From contig CBDETS010000007.1 in NCBI GenBank assembly GCA_965242975.1, forward strand, positions 620,001 through 684,000: a DNA stretch of 64,000 nucleotides. Reading direction: 5' to 3'. A program made the translations under genes and the position numbers. The DNA is from JAPPHA01 sp965242975. GTDB lineage: Bacteria; Pseudomonadota; Alphaproteobacteria; Rhodobacterales; Rhodobacteraceae. The notes under the pieces were generated by a model. The model was not told the DNA's origin. It searched no databases and saw only the letters and a list, made by a program, of their open reading frames with translations. Below, in pieces: positions 32,787 through 41,854 of this stretch (position 1 is the first letter of the stretch; every line of letters starts with the position of its first letter).

Positions 32787-35474
32787 ATGCTTCTTCGTAC
32801 CCGAATCAGCCTGATTGTTACCCTGGCATTCGTCGCGATATGCGCGGGGTTCGTTGTTGCAGCGATTCAGCGGGAAGAGGTCATCACCCAGCGATTTGCC
32901 GGCGAGATCATCAGTGACCGGTCCGTGGTTTGGGATCGGGTTATCGACAAGATCGTTCAGCGCATGGAAGTCAATGCCGACCTGATTTCCGAGAACGAGG
33001 CCCTGGTCTCGTCCGTCCGCCTGTCTGATGGCGAGTCCATTCGCCGCTTGGCAGATGATGTGCACGAACAGCTGTCGCGCGCGGGAATCGCTGGCAGGGT
33101 CGATCTCATCGCGAACGATGGTTCCCTGGTCTATTCGTCATCTTCCGCGCTCTTTCCCACCGCGTCGGTCTCGGAAGAGAATGTCGCAAGGTCACTCGCA
33201 GATGGCGAGATCATCAGCGGCCTCAGCAACGACCAGCAACGCAACATTGTTGTCGCCGTCGTCGTTCCGCTCCATGACAATCAGGGAATCGCGGGTCTCG
33301 GTGTCCTTGCAACGGGCATACACGAGGCAATTTCCGAAATGGAAACGGTGACCCGGTCGACCGTGTTGCTCGTCAACAGGCGCGGGCGCCTGCTCGCGGG
33401 CGAGGCCGTCGACCTGTGGCGTTTCATTCGGTCCTACGTTGACCTGCTGCAATTGAACAGCCTGCAGACGCTTGCCGTCGATGACAAGGTATATTCGGCT
33501 ATCCTGGTTCCGGAAGAGTCCGAACTTGGTACATTGCGCGCCAACCTCGTCAGCGTGCGTGACGTCACCGATGTCGCCGCTCAACAACGCAGGTTGCGGG
33601 ACTTGATGATTTGGGGGACCGCGATCGCGCTGGCCGTGGGTCTGCTTCTCCTGAATCTGTACATGTCCTGGGTGTTTGCGCCTCTTGCTGCCGGCATCGA
33701 CATGCTGAATGCCCTGTCGCGCGGCAACCTGGGTGTCCGTCTCGAGTCCGGTGGCGACGGTGATGAAGTTGGCCGGATCGCCAATGCCCTCAATATATTC
33801 AGGTCCAGGATGGTTGCGATGGACCGCCTGAGGCAATCCCGCGAACGCCAGCGGGCACGCCAGGAACGTTTTATCAGACGAGAGATGACGAGCCTCGCCG
33901 ATACGCTGGATGATGAAGAACGTGGCGCGGTACTGGAGGAACTCCACAACGTCGAAGCAATGGTTCAAGCGCGAACGGACACGGCCGGGAACTCATTTTC
34001 TCAGGCCGCCCAGAGCCTGGACAGATTTGACGAGGAGGGTGAACAGGATCTCGAGGAGGGAACCAAAAAGCTGCTCAGGGATGCGGAGCCTGATGGTCTG
34101 GCCATGATGGCTATCGCGTTCCAGAAAATGTCTGATCGCGTTCAGGATCAGAATCAACGACTTCGTGACGCCCTTGCAACCAAGAACCAGCTGATAGCAA
34201 TTCAGAAAGAGCTGGATATTGCCGCAAAGGTACAGTTGTCCTTGATGCCTGACCCCTTGCCGACAAGTTCGGTTTTCAGCATCAGCGGAACGATGAAGCC
34301 TGCGAAGGAAGTCGGAGGGGACTTCTTCGATTATTTCCGTATCGACGACAGCAAGGTAGGCATTGTGATCGCCGACGTTTCCGGCAAGGGCGTGCCGGCC
34401 GCCCTGTTCATGGTGATGGCGCGCACTGTCTTGAGGGCGACCATTCGAAGAAACCAGGACTCGCCTGGCGAAGTGTTGAGACGCGTGAATGACTTCCTGG
34501 AGCGCAACAATGCGGAACAGATGTTCGTCACCGTTTTCTTTGGCGTTCTTTACGAGTCAACAGGGCGATTTACCTTTGCAAACGGTGGTCACAATGCGCC
34601 CATCCTGGTTCGTGAAGGGGGGGCTATCCCCCTCCAGTTGACCGGTGGCGTCATTCTCGGAATGATCGATTCGCTCGACTATGATGAGTCCCATGTCGAC
34701 CTGCACCCTGGCGACCGCCTGGTGTTTGTTACCGATGGTCTTTCCGAGGCATTCAACAAGGAATCTGAAGCTTACGGAGATGAACGGCTAATGGCCGCCG
34801 CCGCGGAAGCGACGGCCCATCCCATGCAAGGTCCTGACGAGAACATAGCGGAAATCGTTCGAAGTGTTGAGAGCTTCGTGGGTGATGCGCCGCAGTTTGA
34901 TGACATCACCTGTGTCGTATTGCATTACAAGAATCGGGGCGCTGGAGACGTCGGCGACAGTTCCGGGGAATTGATTCTGGAACCGGCCAGTCGGACGGAG
35001 CCGGAGTCAGTCCTGACGGATTCGGGTTCTGTCCTGACGGTTACGATTGACGACAAACTCGAAGAACTCGCGAGACTGGCAGACATCATCGATGCGCGTG
35101 GTGAAGAGCGTGGCTGGCCCCCTGGCTGGGCAATGAATCTGAATGTCTGCCTGGACGAGCTGATCACAAACGTGATCAGCTACGGTTATCAGAACCGGCC
35201 GGCGGACCAGGACGCGGGGACAAACGAAATCCTCATCGTCGTGACGGAGGCAGATGATGATCTCATCGTTGAGATGGAGGACCATGGATCTCCTTACAAT
35301 CCGTTTGTCGAAGCCCCCGAACCCGACGTTGACGCCAGTGTGAAGGATCGCAAGATCGGGGGACTCGGTGTCTATATTGTCAAACAACTGACCGACGAAG
35401 CGAGCTGGGAACGGCGTGGCAACGTCAACCACATAAGGCTGGTCAAGCACGGGCTGAAAAGACCAGGGAAATGA
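32787..35474 (+). CDS. Sensor-HAMP-SpoIIE phosphatase-HATPase fusion
   Basis: An 895-residue signalling protein. Helix 8-27, a periplasmic double-Cache-like domain (28-270), a second helix 272-295, HAMP to about 350, a charged coiled coil, a SpoIIE/PP2C-type serine phosphatase at about 480-715 (EVGGDFFDYF, IADVSGKGVPAALFMVMART, FANGGHNAPI, FVTDGLSEAF, FDDITCVVL), and an RsbW-type HATPase_c domain at 755-888 (CLDELITNVISYGYQN, EDHGSPYNPF, GGLGVYIVKQLTDEASW). It thus carries opposing activities for a STAS protein: dephosphorylation and kinase/sigma binding. A short internal repeat (SVLTDSGSVLT) links them. The start MLLRTRISL lies eight bp after the previous stop. Confidence 0.93.
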   Translation: MLLRTRISLIVTLAFVAICAGFVVAAIQREEVITQRFAGEIISDRSVVWDRVIDKIVQRMEVNADLISENEALVSSVRLSDGESIRRLADDVHEQLSRAGIAGRVDLIANDGSLVYSSSSALFPTASVSEENVARSLADGEIISGLSNDQQRNIVVAVVVPLHDNQGIAGLGVLATGIHEAISEMETVTRSTVLLVNRRGRLLAGEAVDLWRFIRSYVDLLQLNSLQTLAVDDKVYSAILVPEESELGTLRANLVSVRDVTDVAAQQRRLRDLMIWGTAIALAVGLLLLNLYMSWVFAPLAAGIDMLNALSRGNLGVRLESGGDGDEVGRIANALNIFRSRMVAMDRLRQSRERQRARQERFIRREMTSLADTLDDEERGAVLEELHNVEAMVQARTDTAGNSFSQAAQSLDRFDEEGEQDLEEGTKKLLRDAEPDGLAMMAIAFQKMSDRVQDQNQRLRDALATKNQLIAIQKELDIAAKVQLSLMPDPLPTSSVFSISGTMKPAKEVGGDFFDYFRIDDSKVGIVIADVSGKGVPAALFMVMARTVLRATIRRNQDSPGEVLRRVNDFLERNNAEQMFVTVFFGVLYESTGRFTFANGGHNAPILVREGGAIPLQLTGGVILGMIDSLDYDESHVDLHPGDRLVFVTDGLSEAFNKESEAYGDERLMAAAAEATAHPMQGPDENIAEIVRSVESFVGDAPQFDDITCVVLHYKNRGAGDVGDSSGELILEPASRTEPESVLTDSGSVLTVTIDDKLEELARLADIIDARGEERGWPPGWAMNLNVCLDELITNVISYGYQNRPADQDAGTNEILIVVTEADDDLIVEMEDHGSPYNPFVEAPEPDVDASVKDRKIGGLGVYIVKQLTDEASWERRGNVNHIRLVKHGLKRPGK

Positions 35475-35541
35475 GATAGAGTTGGGCACAGACGCCTTCG
35501 GAAGCCGCCAATGCTCTGGCGAACGGGGGACAGCTTCTGCC

Positions 35542-36615
35542 GTGAGAGTTGAAGATGCGGTCCGGGGTTGGTTCGAGAATCTGCATCCGCTCAAGGTTGG
35601 TGAACTTGACTGGTGCCAGTACCAGGAGATCATCCACGCAATTGCGGAAGCGCTGGGGCCGACGCCCGTCAATGAGTGTTTTCGCTATGAACATCCGGTT
35701 GCTCTGCAGGATCCTGAAATGGGAACGGGCAAGCGATACCCGGTCAACCTTGCGGTCTTTGACTGGAAGGGGGATGGCCGGGCCGTGGTCGCCATCGGAG
35801 GACTGACCAATGTATCGCAGCGGTTTGACTTCCTTGCGCTCGACTCGCTTCCCGGCCTGAGGCTAATTGGCCTGGACTTCGCGGGCCGCGGCCTGAGCGG
35901 ATGGATGGCCGAAATATCGGACTATTCCATCGAAACATATACGGAGCAGTTGCGGCAGTTCCTCGTCAGCCTGGATCTTGACGATGTCACGGTACTCGGA
36001 TCGTCGCTCGGAGGCGCCGCCGCGATCACCCTTGCGAGCAGGCATCCCGAGTTGATATCGAGACTGGTCCTCAATGACTCCGGCCCGTGGATTCCGGCGG
36101 CCCGGCGAACGCGCCGTGCGCGAGCGGTTGCGCGCCACTACGTGTTCCGAAGTCCTGCCGAAATGATTCGGCGAATGGGCGCGGCGACGAGGTATTCAGG
36201 CATGGCACCGGATTCCGTGCGCCTCCATGTTGCCCATCACAAGACGCGTTGGTCGGAAGCGGACGGGGGGCGGGTCTATCGGCATGATCTTCGTTCGCTA
36301 CTCTCCTATCGCTACGATGCTGCCAACAGCCTTGATCTCTGGGGGGAGTGGCAACAGGTTGCATGCCCCGTACTCCTGGTTCACGGGACTCTCAGTGATG
36401 CAACCGATGACGCCACGGTTGACCGGATGCGGGAACATCCCGGGCTTTCGGTAATCCAGGTCAGGGAGACCGGCCATACGCCGTTACTTTGTGATCCGAA
36501 GCTGGCTCGGCTGATCACTGACTGGATCCGCTCCGGCGGTCAGGTTTACGACAAAGACCTGGATTTTCAACCATTCCACTGGCGTGGAGGAGTGTTCGGT
36601 GGAGAATCCGTCTGA
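35542..36615 (+). CDS. Alpha/beta hydrolase with extended N-terminus
   Basis: A 357-residue alpha/beta-fold hydrolase: GLDFAGRGLSGW (oxyanion region), nucleophile elbow VLGSSLGGAAAITLAS (GSSLGG), a lid with many arginines, LLVHGTLSDATDD with the acid, and the catalytic histidine in ETGHTPLL. The first 85 residues are not part of the core fold. I used a GTG with GGGGGA upstream; a TTG 20 codons earlier is also open. It follows the SpoIIE fusion by 67 bp and overlaps the next gene, so it may belong to the same transcript. Substrate unknown. Confidence 0.85.
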   Translation: MRVEDAVRGWFENLHPLKVGELDWCQYQEIIHAIAEALGPTPVNECFRYEHPVALQDPEMGTGKRYPVNLAVFDWKGDGRAVVAIGGLTNVSQRFDFLALDSLPGLRLIGLDFAGRGLSGWMAEISDYSIETYTEQLRQFLVSLDLDDVTVLGSSLGGAAAITLASRHPELISRLVLNDSGPWIPAARRTRRARAVARHYVFRSPAEMIRRMGAATRYSGMAPDSVRLHVAHHKTRWSEADGGRVYRHDLRSLLSYRYDAANSLDLWGEWQQVACPVLLVHGTLSDATDDATVDRMREHPGLSVIQVRETGHTPLLCDPKLARLITDWIRSGGQVYDKDLDFQPFHWRGGVFGGESV

Positions 36616-37258
36616 GGCCCTTCAATTCGGTTTTTATTTCGTGAGGCACGGGCAAACCCATGCCAACAGGCTTGGTATACGTGCGGGAAGCGACTCCGAC
36701 TCACCGCTGACGGATATCGGACGGTGCCAGGCGCACCGTACCGCATACCGGTTGCTGCACGGAGACTTGCCACTGCCGGGCGTGATCTACACGGCCGGCA
36801 ATCGACGTACTCTGAATACCGCCCGGATCATAAGCCGCCATCTCGGGCTCAAGACATTCGTGCGCGCCGGGTTGCGGGAACGTCGGCTTGGGACATTGAA
36901 TTCCCGTTTGGTTGTCTTGACGGAAGCCTTTCTTGCCCGCGGCGGAACTCCATACGGCGGTGAGTCGAACCGGGAGTTCGGAAACCGTGTACTTGAGGCA
37001 ATTGCTCTTGTTGCAGAGTTCGGCCATCTCCGACCTCTCATTGTCTCCAGCCGGGGTGTAGCCAGGATCCTCTTCAGCCGAATTGGATGCCGACCCGGCG
37101 AGGTCACGAACGGGCGTCTTTTCTTCGTGGGGCTGTCGCCGGACGATCCGTGCCGGGTCAAGTCGGTCCAGGACGTCATGGGCAAGTTGCCTTGGCGGAT
37201 CGGAAGTGCCGAAGGGTGCCGACTCTGCCGCCGCCACAGCCACCATGTAGCCGGCTGA
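36599..37258 (+). CDS. Histidine phosphatase superfamily protein
   Basis: Branch-1 type phosphatase or mutase of 219 residues. The catalytic FYFVRHGQTHANR (His17 as the phosphohistidine) is followed by SPLTDIGRCQA, the second arginine region NRRTLNTARII, and the acid/base region ERRLGTLNSRL. The second conserved histidine expected after a strand near VSSRGVARI is not obvious (usually SHG), so activity is uncertain. The GTG has GGAGGAG six bases upstream and overlaps the end of the hydrolase gene. The tail contains a CRLCRRHSHH cluster that could bind metal. Confidence 0.82.
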   Translation: MENPSEALQFGFYFVRHGQTHANRLGIRAGSDSDSPLTDIGRCQAHRTAYRLLHGDLPLPGVIYTAGNRRTLNTARIISRHLGLKTFVRAGLRERRLGTLNSRLVVLTEAFLARGGTPYGGESNREFGNRVLEAIALVAEFGHLRPLIVSSRGVARILFSRIGCRPGEVTNGRLFFVGLSPDDPCRVKSVQDVMGKLPWRIGSAEGCRLCRRHSHHVAG

Positions 37259-37469
37259 ATCGCGGTGTGCAGATTTGGCACGGGCAGCCAGGCCGCCTGT
37301 TTACCGGTCAACGCACGGGCGATGCATCAGGCCGGGAAATCTGAGTTCATCGTTCAGACTTCGGTTCCGTTCACGGCGTCCTTTTCGATGTGACGCCATT
37401 GTGGTAGCGCACGGCGCGAAGATGTAACGTCTTGACGACGTCAGTGACCGAACTGGAGGAAAGAGCACC

Positions 37470-37892
37470 ATGGTTGTCGAACGGACCTTGTCGATCATCA
37501 AGCCCGACGCGACGGGGCGAAACCTCACGGGAAAGATCTGTGCGATGCTGGAAGAGGCGGGTCTCAGAATCATCGCGCAAAAGCGACTCGTGATGACGCG
37601 CGACCAGGCTGGCGCATTCTACGCCGTACATGCTCAACGGCCGTTTTACGATGAGTTATGCCGCTTCATGGCGTCGGGACCGATCGTTGTCCAGGTTCTC
37701 GAAGGTCCGGATGCGGTATCGCGAAACCGGGAGGTCATGGGGGCAACAAACCCGGCCGATGCCGACGATGGGACCATTCGAAAGTCATTTGCCCTGTCTC
37801 TGGGCGAGAATTCGGTTCATGGTTCGGACAGTCCTGAAACCGCGGCAGAAGAAATTCGCTTTTTCTTTTCAGACCTGGAAATCGTAAGGTAA
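37470..37892 (+). CDS. ndk: Nucleoside diphosphate kinase
   Basis: Transfers the gamma phosphate between nucleoside triphosphates and diphosphates through a phosphohistidine. The 140 residues include LSIIKPDATGRNLTGKICAM, VMGATNPADADDGTIRKSFA and the active site SLGENSVHGSDSPETA (His117). Length is canonical. GGAGGAAA precedes the ATG, with a TTGACG box further upstream. It is monocistronic as far as can be seen. Confidence 0.97.
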   Translation: MVVERTLSIIKPDATGRNLTGKICAMLEEAGLRIIAQKRLVMTRDQAGAFYAVHAQRPFYDELCRFMASGPIVVQVLEGPDAVSRNREVMGATNPADADDGTIRKSFALSLGENSVHGSDSPETAAEEIRFFFSDLEIVR

Positions 37893-38412
37893 ATGCGCTT
37901 TGCGGGATCGTTTCGCGGCATTCAGACGGTCAACGGGCCGCGGAGGATTCGGGATCAAAAGACGTTTTCTTCTGCACGCACATGAATACTGGACCATGTG
38001 CGCGAGACCTTTCGGGAAGACGGGGCGTGTTCAGGATCCCGAGGCCAGTCACCGGCTTCCCGCCAAAGGGAGAATTGATGCCTAACTCCCTCGGTATCGC
38101 CATTCCCCTGCCGCAGTCGGGTTGATCCACTCTCCGGGAACGCTCGGACACACAATCCCGACCCGCAGACAAGCGGCAACCCAACACGGAAACAGGAGAT
38201 GGATGTGCGACGATCAGAAATGACAGAGAGAACCGGGTGGCGTCGACGAAACGGCGGCGTTACATGACCGAATTCAGTTTCAGCCGGTCTGTTGTTGTAC
38301 AGACTGTCCCCAGATCACTGCCAGGTGCGTGTTTTCCGGCTTGCCGCCACCGGCGTCCGCGGTGTGCAAGGCTTCCCGGTCCGCTGACCGCTGGTGCCAA
38401 GGTTCGTGTCGA
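37893..38412. other. Intergenic, no recognisable gene
   Basis: About 520 bp between ndk and the SGNH hydrolase. The long minus-strand frame that crosses this stretch is the antisense shadow of the hydrolase gene. No RNA, repeat or good promoter was recognised. Confidence 0.4.
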
Positions 38413-39219
38413 ATGACGATGCGCCGCGTAAATCCGGCCGTGGTGGTCTTTGCCTTTCTTCTGTGGGTTTCGGGTTCCGTTGCGGGTGCGAGCCCGGTCC
38501 CGGAGGTGACGAGAACCGAAACCTCCGAGCCGACGCGTATCCTCTTTGTCGGCAACAGCTACCTCTATTACAACAACAGCCTGCACGATCACCTCAAGCG
38601 TATGGCGGCGGCGGCAGGGATCCATGCCTCCGGCGACCTGGAATTCAAGTCGGTGACGATCAACGGTGGTGCTCTTCTCGATCACGACATCCCGGATTAC
38701 CTGGAGCCGGGAAAGTTCCGGCTGGAGCGGCCGTTCCAGGTGGTGGTGTTGCAGGGCCACAGCACGGCTGCCCTCCGTGCCGGGAATCGGGTCCGGTTCG
38801 CGGAGACGGTCACCCGGTTTTCGATGGAGATCGCTGCGGCGGGCGGCGAGACCGCACTCTACATGACCCCTGCCTATGTCCCGGTCCACGAGATGTACCG
38901 GGATGACATGATCCGGGACATCGAGGATCTTTACGTGACGGTGGGAAACGAGGTCGGCGCCCTGGTGATCCCGGTGGGGCTGGCATTCGAAGAAGCCTAC
39001 CGCCGTCGCCCGGACCTGCAGTTGCACGTGCCCTACGACGGCACGCATCCGAGCCTGGCGGGCACGTACCTGGCGGCGGCGACGGTATTCGCGTCCCTGT
39101 ACGGACGGTCTCCGGTGGGCGTTCACTACGATTACTTCGGCCGGATCGACGGATCCACGGTGCGTTTTCTCCAGGAGGTCGCCGACCACACGGTGCGTAC
39201 GTTTTACGGGCGCAATTGA
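38413..39219 (+). CDS. Exported SGNH/GDSL-type hydrolase
   Basis: A 268-residue exported esterase-like protein: signal peptide (MTMRRVNPAVVVFAFLLWVS and onward to GAS), then block I TRILFVGNSYLYYNNSLHDH, where the nucleophile serine is in GNSY rather than GDSL, a block with VVLQGHSTAALRAGNR, and the C-terminal dyad region YDGTHPSLAGTYLAAATVFA (Asp and His). These are the hallmarks of SGNH hydrolases. The ATG was chosen to give a normal signal peptide. It stands alone; the substrate may be a polysaccharide ester or lipid in the periplasm. Confidence 0.82.
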   Translation: MTMRRVNPAVVVFAFLLWVSGSVAGASPVPEVTRTETSEPTRILFVGNSYLYYNNSLHDHLKRMAAAAGIHASGDLEFKSVTINGGALLDHDIPDYLEPGKFRLERPFQVVVLQGHSTAALRAGNRVRFAETVTRFSMEIAAAGGETALYMTPAYVPVHEMYRDDMIRDIEDLYVTVGNEVGALVIPVGLAFEEAYRRRPDLQLHVPYDGTHPSLAGTYLAAATVFASLYGRSPVGVHYDYFGRIDGSTVRFLQEVADHTVRTFYGRN

Positions 39220-39535
39220 ACCTGTCCCGGGCCGGGGGCAAGGCACTGCCTGCCCGATCACACACGAGTTGCCGGTGAGCGCGGCGCGCGGCGTGCCAGG
39301 CTCGTCAGGCAGTACGCTGCGGCTTGGAACTTCTGGATCGGATGAGGCTGGGCTGCATCCGGAACTCACGCGGAAAAGGCCTGTCGCTGTCAGGTCAGTC
39401 GGCGATATCGGCAAACAGCTCCTGGTACGAACCTGTCGTGCAACGTGTTGACGACAGGGCGAACGCGGTTCTCTTGAAACGCCGGATTCGGTTGCAGGAA
39501 TCGCTGCCCGAACGGTTTCCGGGTTCACCCTGCCT
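39220..39535. other. Intergenic between convergent genes, no recognisable gene
   Basis: No domain or strong hairpin is seen in the 316 bp between the SGNH hydrolase and the converging tfoX-like gene. Confidence 0.4.
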
Positions 39536-39886
39536 TCATTCAACTGCGCCGAGCTCATCGAGAGCGGTTCCGATCCTGGCTCGTGCAAGAGTGCTCGATT
39601 CGGAGTCCGACGAATCCCGAAATTTCGCCATGGACTCGAAATGTTTCCTCAGCACTACCTTTTCTTCGGGCAAACAGTCTGTCCAGTGCCGCCCCTGTAG
39701 TCCAAGAACCAGCGCGTAGTATCCAATGAAATGTGGCCTGATACCTGCCGCAAGAAGGCGCTGGTACGCCCGGTCGGCACCGAGCGATCTGATCTCTTCG
39801 GCCGATGTAATGCCTGCCTTGGCGAACTGCCTGGCTGAGACAGGTCCCAGATTGCGAATCGAAGATACCGGTGTTTTCGACGTCAT
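39536..39886 (-). CDS. TfoX/Sxy C-terminal-domain protein
   Basis: A 116-residue protein matching the TfoX C-terminal domain: SIRNLGPVSARQFAKAGITS, EEIRSLGADRAYQRLLAAGI, then HFIGYYALVLGLQGRHWTDC, a helix-hairpin-helix-like fold. Full-length Sxy proteins control competence, but isolated C-domains are common in alphaproteobacteria and have no settled role. The ATG overlaps the purN stop (ATGA), so it is the third gene of the purM-purN operon. Confidence 0.87.
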   Translation of the reverse strand: MTSKTPVSSIRNLGPVSARQFAKAGITSAEEIRSLGADRAYQRLLAAGIRPHFIGYYALVLGLQGRHWTDCLPEEKVVLRKHFESMAKFRDSSDSESSTLARARIGTALDELGAVE

Positions 39887-40470
39887 GGATTCCGTTGCGA
39901 GACCCGAATGAACTTCTTCAGGACGGTCGGATAAAGACGGTGTTCAGCCTTTGCAACTCTCGCTGCCAGGCTGTCGGGGGTGTCTCCCGGCAGGATCGGG
40001 ACCACGGCTTGATCGACAACGGGGCCGGAATCCAGTTCAACCGTCACCAGATGGACAGTGCACCCGGCCTGGTCCCTGCCGTCGAGGATCGCGCGGCGAT
40101 GGGTATCCAGACCCTTGTAGTCGGGAAGCAGCGAGGGATGGATGTTCAGGACGCGGTTTTCCCAGTTCCTGACAAAATCCTCACCCAGAATGCGCATGAA
40201 GCCGGCAAGACAAATGACGTCGACTCTGGCTTCGACGAGGGCCTCGTTGATCTTCCTGTCGAACGAACGCCTGTCGTGCCGGTAGCCGCGGTGATCAACG
40301 ACGCGCGTGGGAACTCTCTCTCGGCGCGCCTTCTTCAATGCCGTCGCTTCGGGGTTGTTCGACAGGACAAGAACGGGTTCGGCGCCGAAGTCCGGATCCT
40401 TCATCGCGTCGATCAGGGCTTCCATATTGGTCCCCGTTCCCGACACCAGGATCGCAACCCTGCAGGTCAA
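39883..40470 (-). CDS. purN: PurN, phosphoribosylglycinamide formyltransferase
   Basis: Third step of purine synthesis: transfers formyl from 10-formyl-THF to GAR. The 195 residues contain VAILVSGTGTNMEALIDAM, VLSNNPEATAL, LAGFMRILGEDFV and the active-site region NIHPSLLPDYKGLDTHRRAI, then GCTVHLVTVELDSGPVVDQA. The best start is a TTG whose bases overlap the purM stop (TTGA); no ATG lies nearby at a sensible place. The frame is open upstream inside purM, so the start rests on coupling and family length. Confidence 0.94.
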   Translation of the reverse strand: MTCRVAILVSGTGTNMEALIDAMKDPDFGAEPVLVLSNNPEATALKKARRERVPTRVVDHRGYRHDRRSFDRKINEALVEARVDVICLAGFMRILGEDFVRNWENRVLNIHPSLLPDYKGLDTHRRAILDGRDQAGCTVHLVTVELDSGPVVDQAVVPILPGDTPDSLAARVAKAEHRLYPTVLKKFIRVSQRNP

Positions 40471-41519
40471 GACAGGGACCCGGAATAGTCGGTCTCGCCG
40501 CCCGGCCGGACTGTCCCGATCGGTATCGCCTCGGTCCCCGATTCTTCCACCGCGGCCTGAACATCCCGCCATGATTCCGCGGAGGCAACTGCCACCATCC
40601 CGATTCCGCAGTTGAACACGCGGAGCATTTCAGAGGCGCCAAGTTCAGATCTCTGTGCAATCCACTCGAAAATTTTGGGACAATCCCATGAATCCAAATC
40701 TATTTTTGCGCTCAGACCTTGCGGAAGAACGCGCATGACGTTTTCCGCCAGCCCCCCACCGGTGATGTGCGCGAGTGCCTTGAGATCGCCGGTCGAGGCC
40801 GCTGCACCTGCAGCGTCGACATAGATTCGGGTCGGCTCCAGGACCGTTTCGTGCAACCGGGCTTTTGCGCTGTGCGAAGTGCCGGTGTGAAATGGAGGGG
40901 GGTCGAACCAGGACACCCCGGAGTCCTTGACGACCTTTCGAACGAGGGAAAAGCCGTTTGAGTGCAGGCCGCTCGACGGAAATCCAAGAAGTACGTCGCC
41001 GTCGCGAACGTCGCGCGGCAGAATGTGATCTCTTTCGGCAGCGCCAAGCGCGAAACCGGCCAGATCGAAGTCTCCGGTTCGATACAGGCCGGGCATTTCG
41101 GCGGTTTCTCCTCCGATGAGTGCACACCCCGAGGCCCGGCAAGCCTTCGCGATTCCCGTGACAATTCCGGCAGCGAGATCCGGTTCGATCTTGCCCATGG
41201 CAAGGTAGTCGAGAAAGAACAGGGGGGTCGCACCATGGCATATCAGGTCGTTGACGCACATCGCGACAAGATCGACTCCGATACCGGCGACGTCGTCGGA
41301 CTCGATGGCGACGCGCAGCTTGGTGCCAACGCCGTCGGTTGCAGAAACCAGGATCGGATCTGCAAAGCCTGCCTCTTTGAGGTCGAAGAGCCCGGCGAAT
41401 CCGCCGATCTCGGAAACCATTCCGGGCCTTCGCGTTTCCGCCGCCAGGGGTCGAATGCGGTCGACCAAGGCGTTCCCGGTCTCGACATCGACTCCTGCGT
41501 CCTTGTAGGTCAGTGGCAT
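40467..41519 (-). CDS. purM: PurM, phosphoribosylformylglycinamidine cyclo-ligase
   Basis: Fifth step of purine synthesis: ATP-dependent closure of FGAM to AIR. The 350 residues begin MPLTYKDAGVDVETGNALVD and include FAGLFDLKEAGFADPILVSA, TDGVGTKLRVAI, VNDLICHGATPLFFLDYLA and GGETAEMPGLY, all typical. The start has several in-frame alternatives upstream, but this one matches the family exactly. It is followed by purN with a four-base overlap. Confidence 0.97.
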   Translation of the reverse strand: MPLTYKDAGVDVETGNALVDRIRPLAAETRRPGMVSEIGGFAGLFDLKEAGFADPILVSATDGVGTKLRVAIESDDVAGIGVDLVAMCVNDLICHGATPLFFLDYLAMGKIEPDLAAGIVTGIAKACRASGCALIGGETAEMPGLYRTGDFDLAGFALGAAERDHILPRDVRDGDVLLGFPSSGLHSNGFSLVRKVVKDSGVSWFDPPPFHTGTSHSAKARLHETVLEPTRIYVDAAGAAASTGDLKALAHITGGGLAENVMRVLPQGLSAKIDLDSWDCPKIFEWIAQRSELGASEMLRVFNCGIGMVAVASAESWRDVQAAVEESGTEAIPIGTVRPGGETDYSGSLS

Positions 41520-41777
41520 GATGGATCTCCGGGTAATGCGGCTGTTGCGGGTTCCGTCTTCTACCGAAAAAGAATTCGCTTGAGAATTGGAGACCCGGGC
41601 AGCGAACGATCCCGGTCGTCCGCTGTGCCTGCCGTATGGGTTTGTCGCGCAGGGCAGGGCATGCCAATGGTTGGTGCGTCCCGGTTGACATCTCCGGTTG
41701 ATGTAACGGTGGGCTGCGTGCGCCGAGCCCGAGGACATTGACCCCGAAAGCCGCGTGGCATAGTCATGCGCAACGGT

Positions 41778-41854
41778 GGGCCTGTAGCTCAATTGGTCAG
41801 AGCGGAGCGCTCATAACGCTTAGGTTGGGGGTTCGAGTCCCTCCGGGCCTACCA
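41778..41854 (+). tRNA. tRNA with CAT anticodon (Met or Ile2)
   Basis: A 77-nt cloverleaf ending in an encoded CCA: acceptor GGGCCTG/CGGGCCT (first pair G-T), D-arm GTAGCTCAATTGGTCAGAGC, anticodon loop CTCATAA (CAT), T-arm GGGGG-TTCGAGT-CCCTC. Whether it is elongator methionine or lysidine-modified isoleucine-2 cannot be settled by eye. It lies between the divergent purM and the converging histidine kinase gene, whose frame reads into it. Confidence 0.95.

Noticed and set aside
38260..39588. Minus-strand frame of 442 codons
   Set aside because: Antisense to the SGNH hydrolase, which has a signal peptide and catalytic blocks; the minus frame has neither.
39883..40572. Longer purN form starting 34 codons upstream
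   Set aside because: The extension lies inside purM, is rich in Arg and Gly, and does not match the PurN N-terminus; the coupled TTG start gives the normal length.
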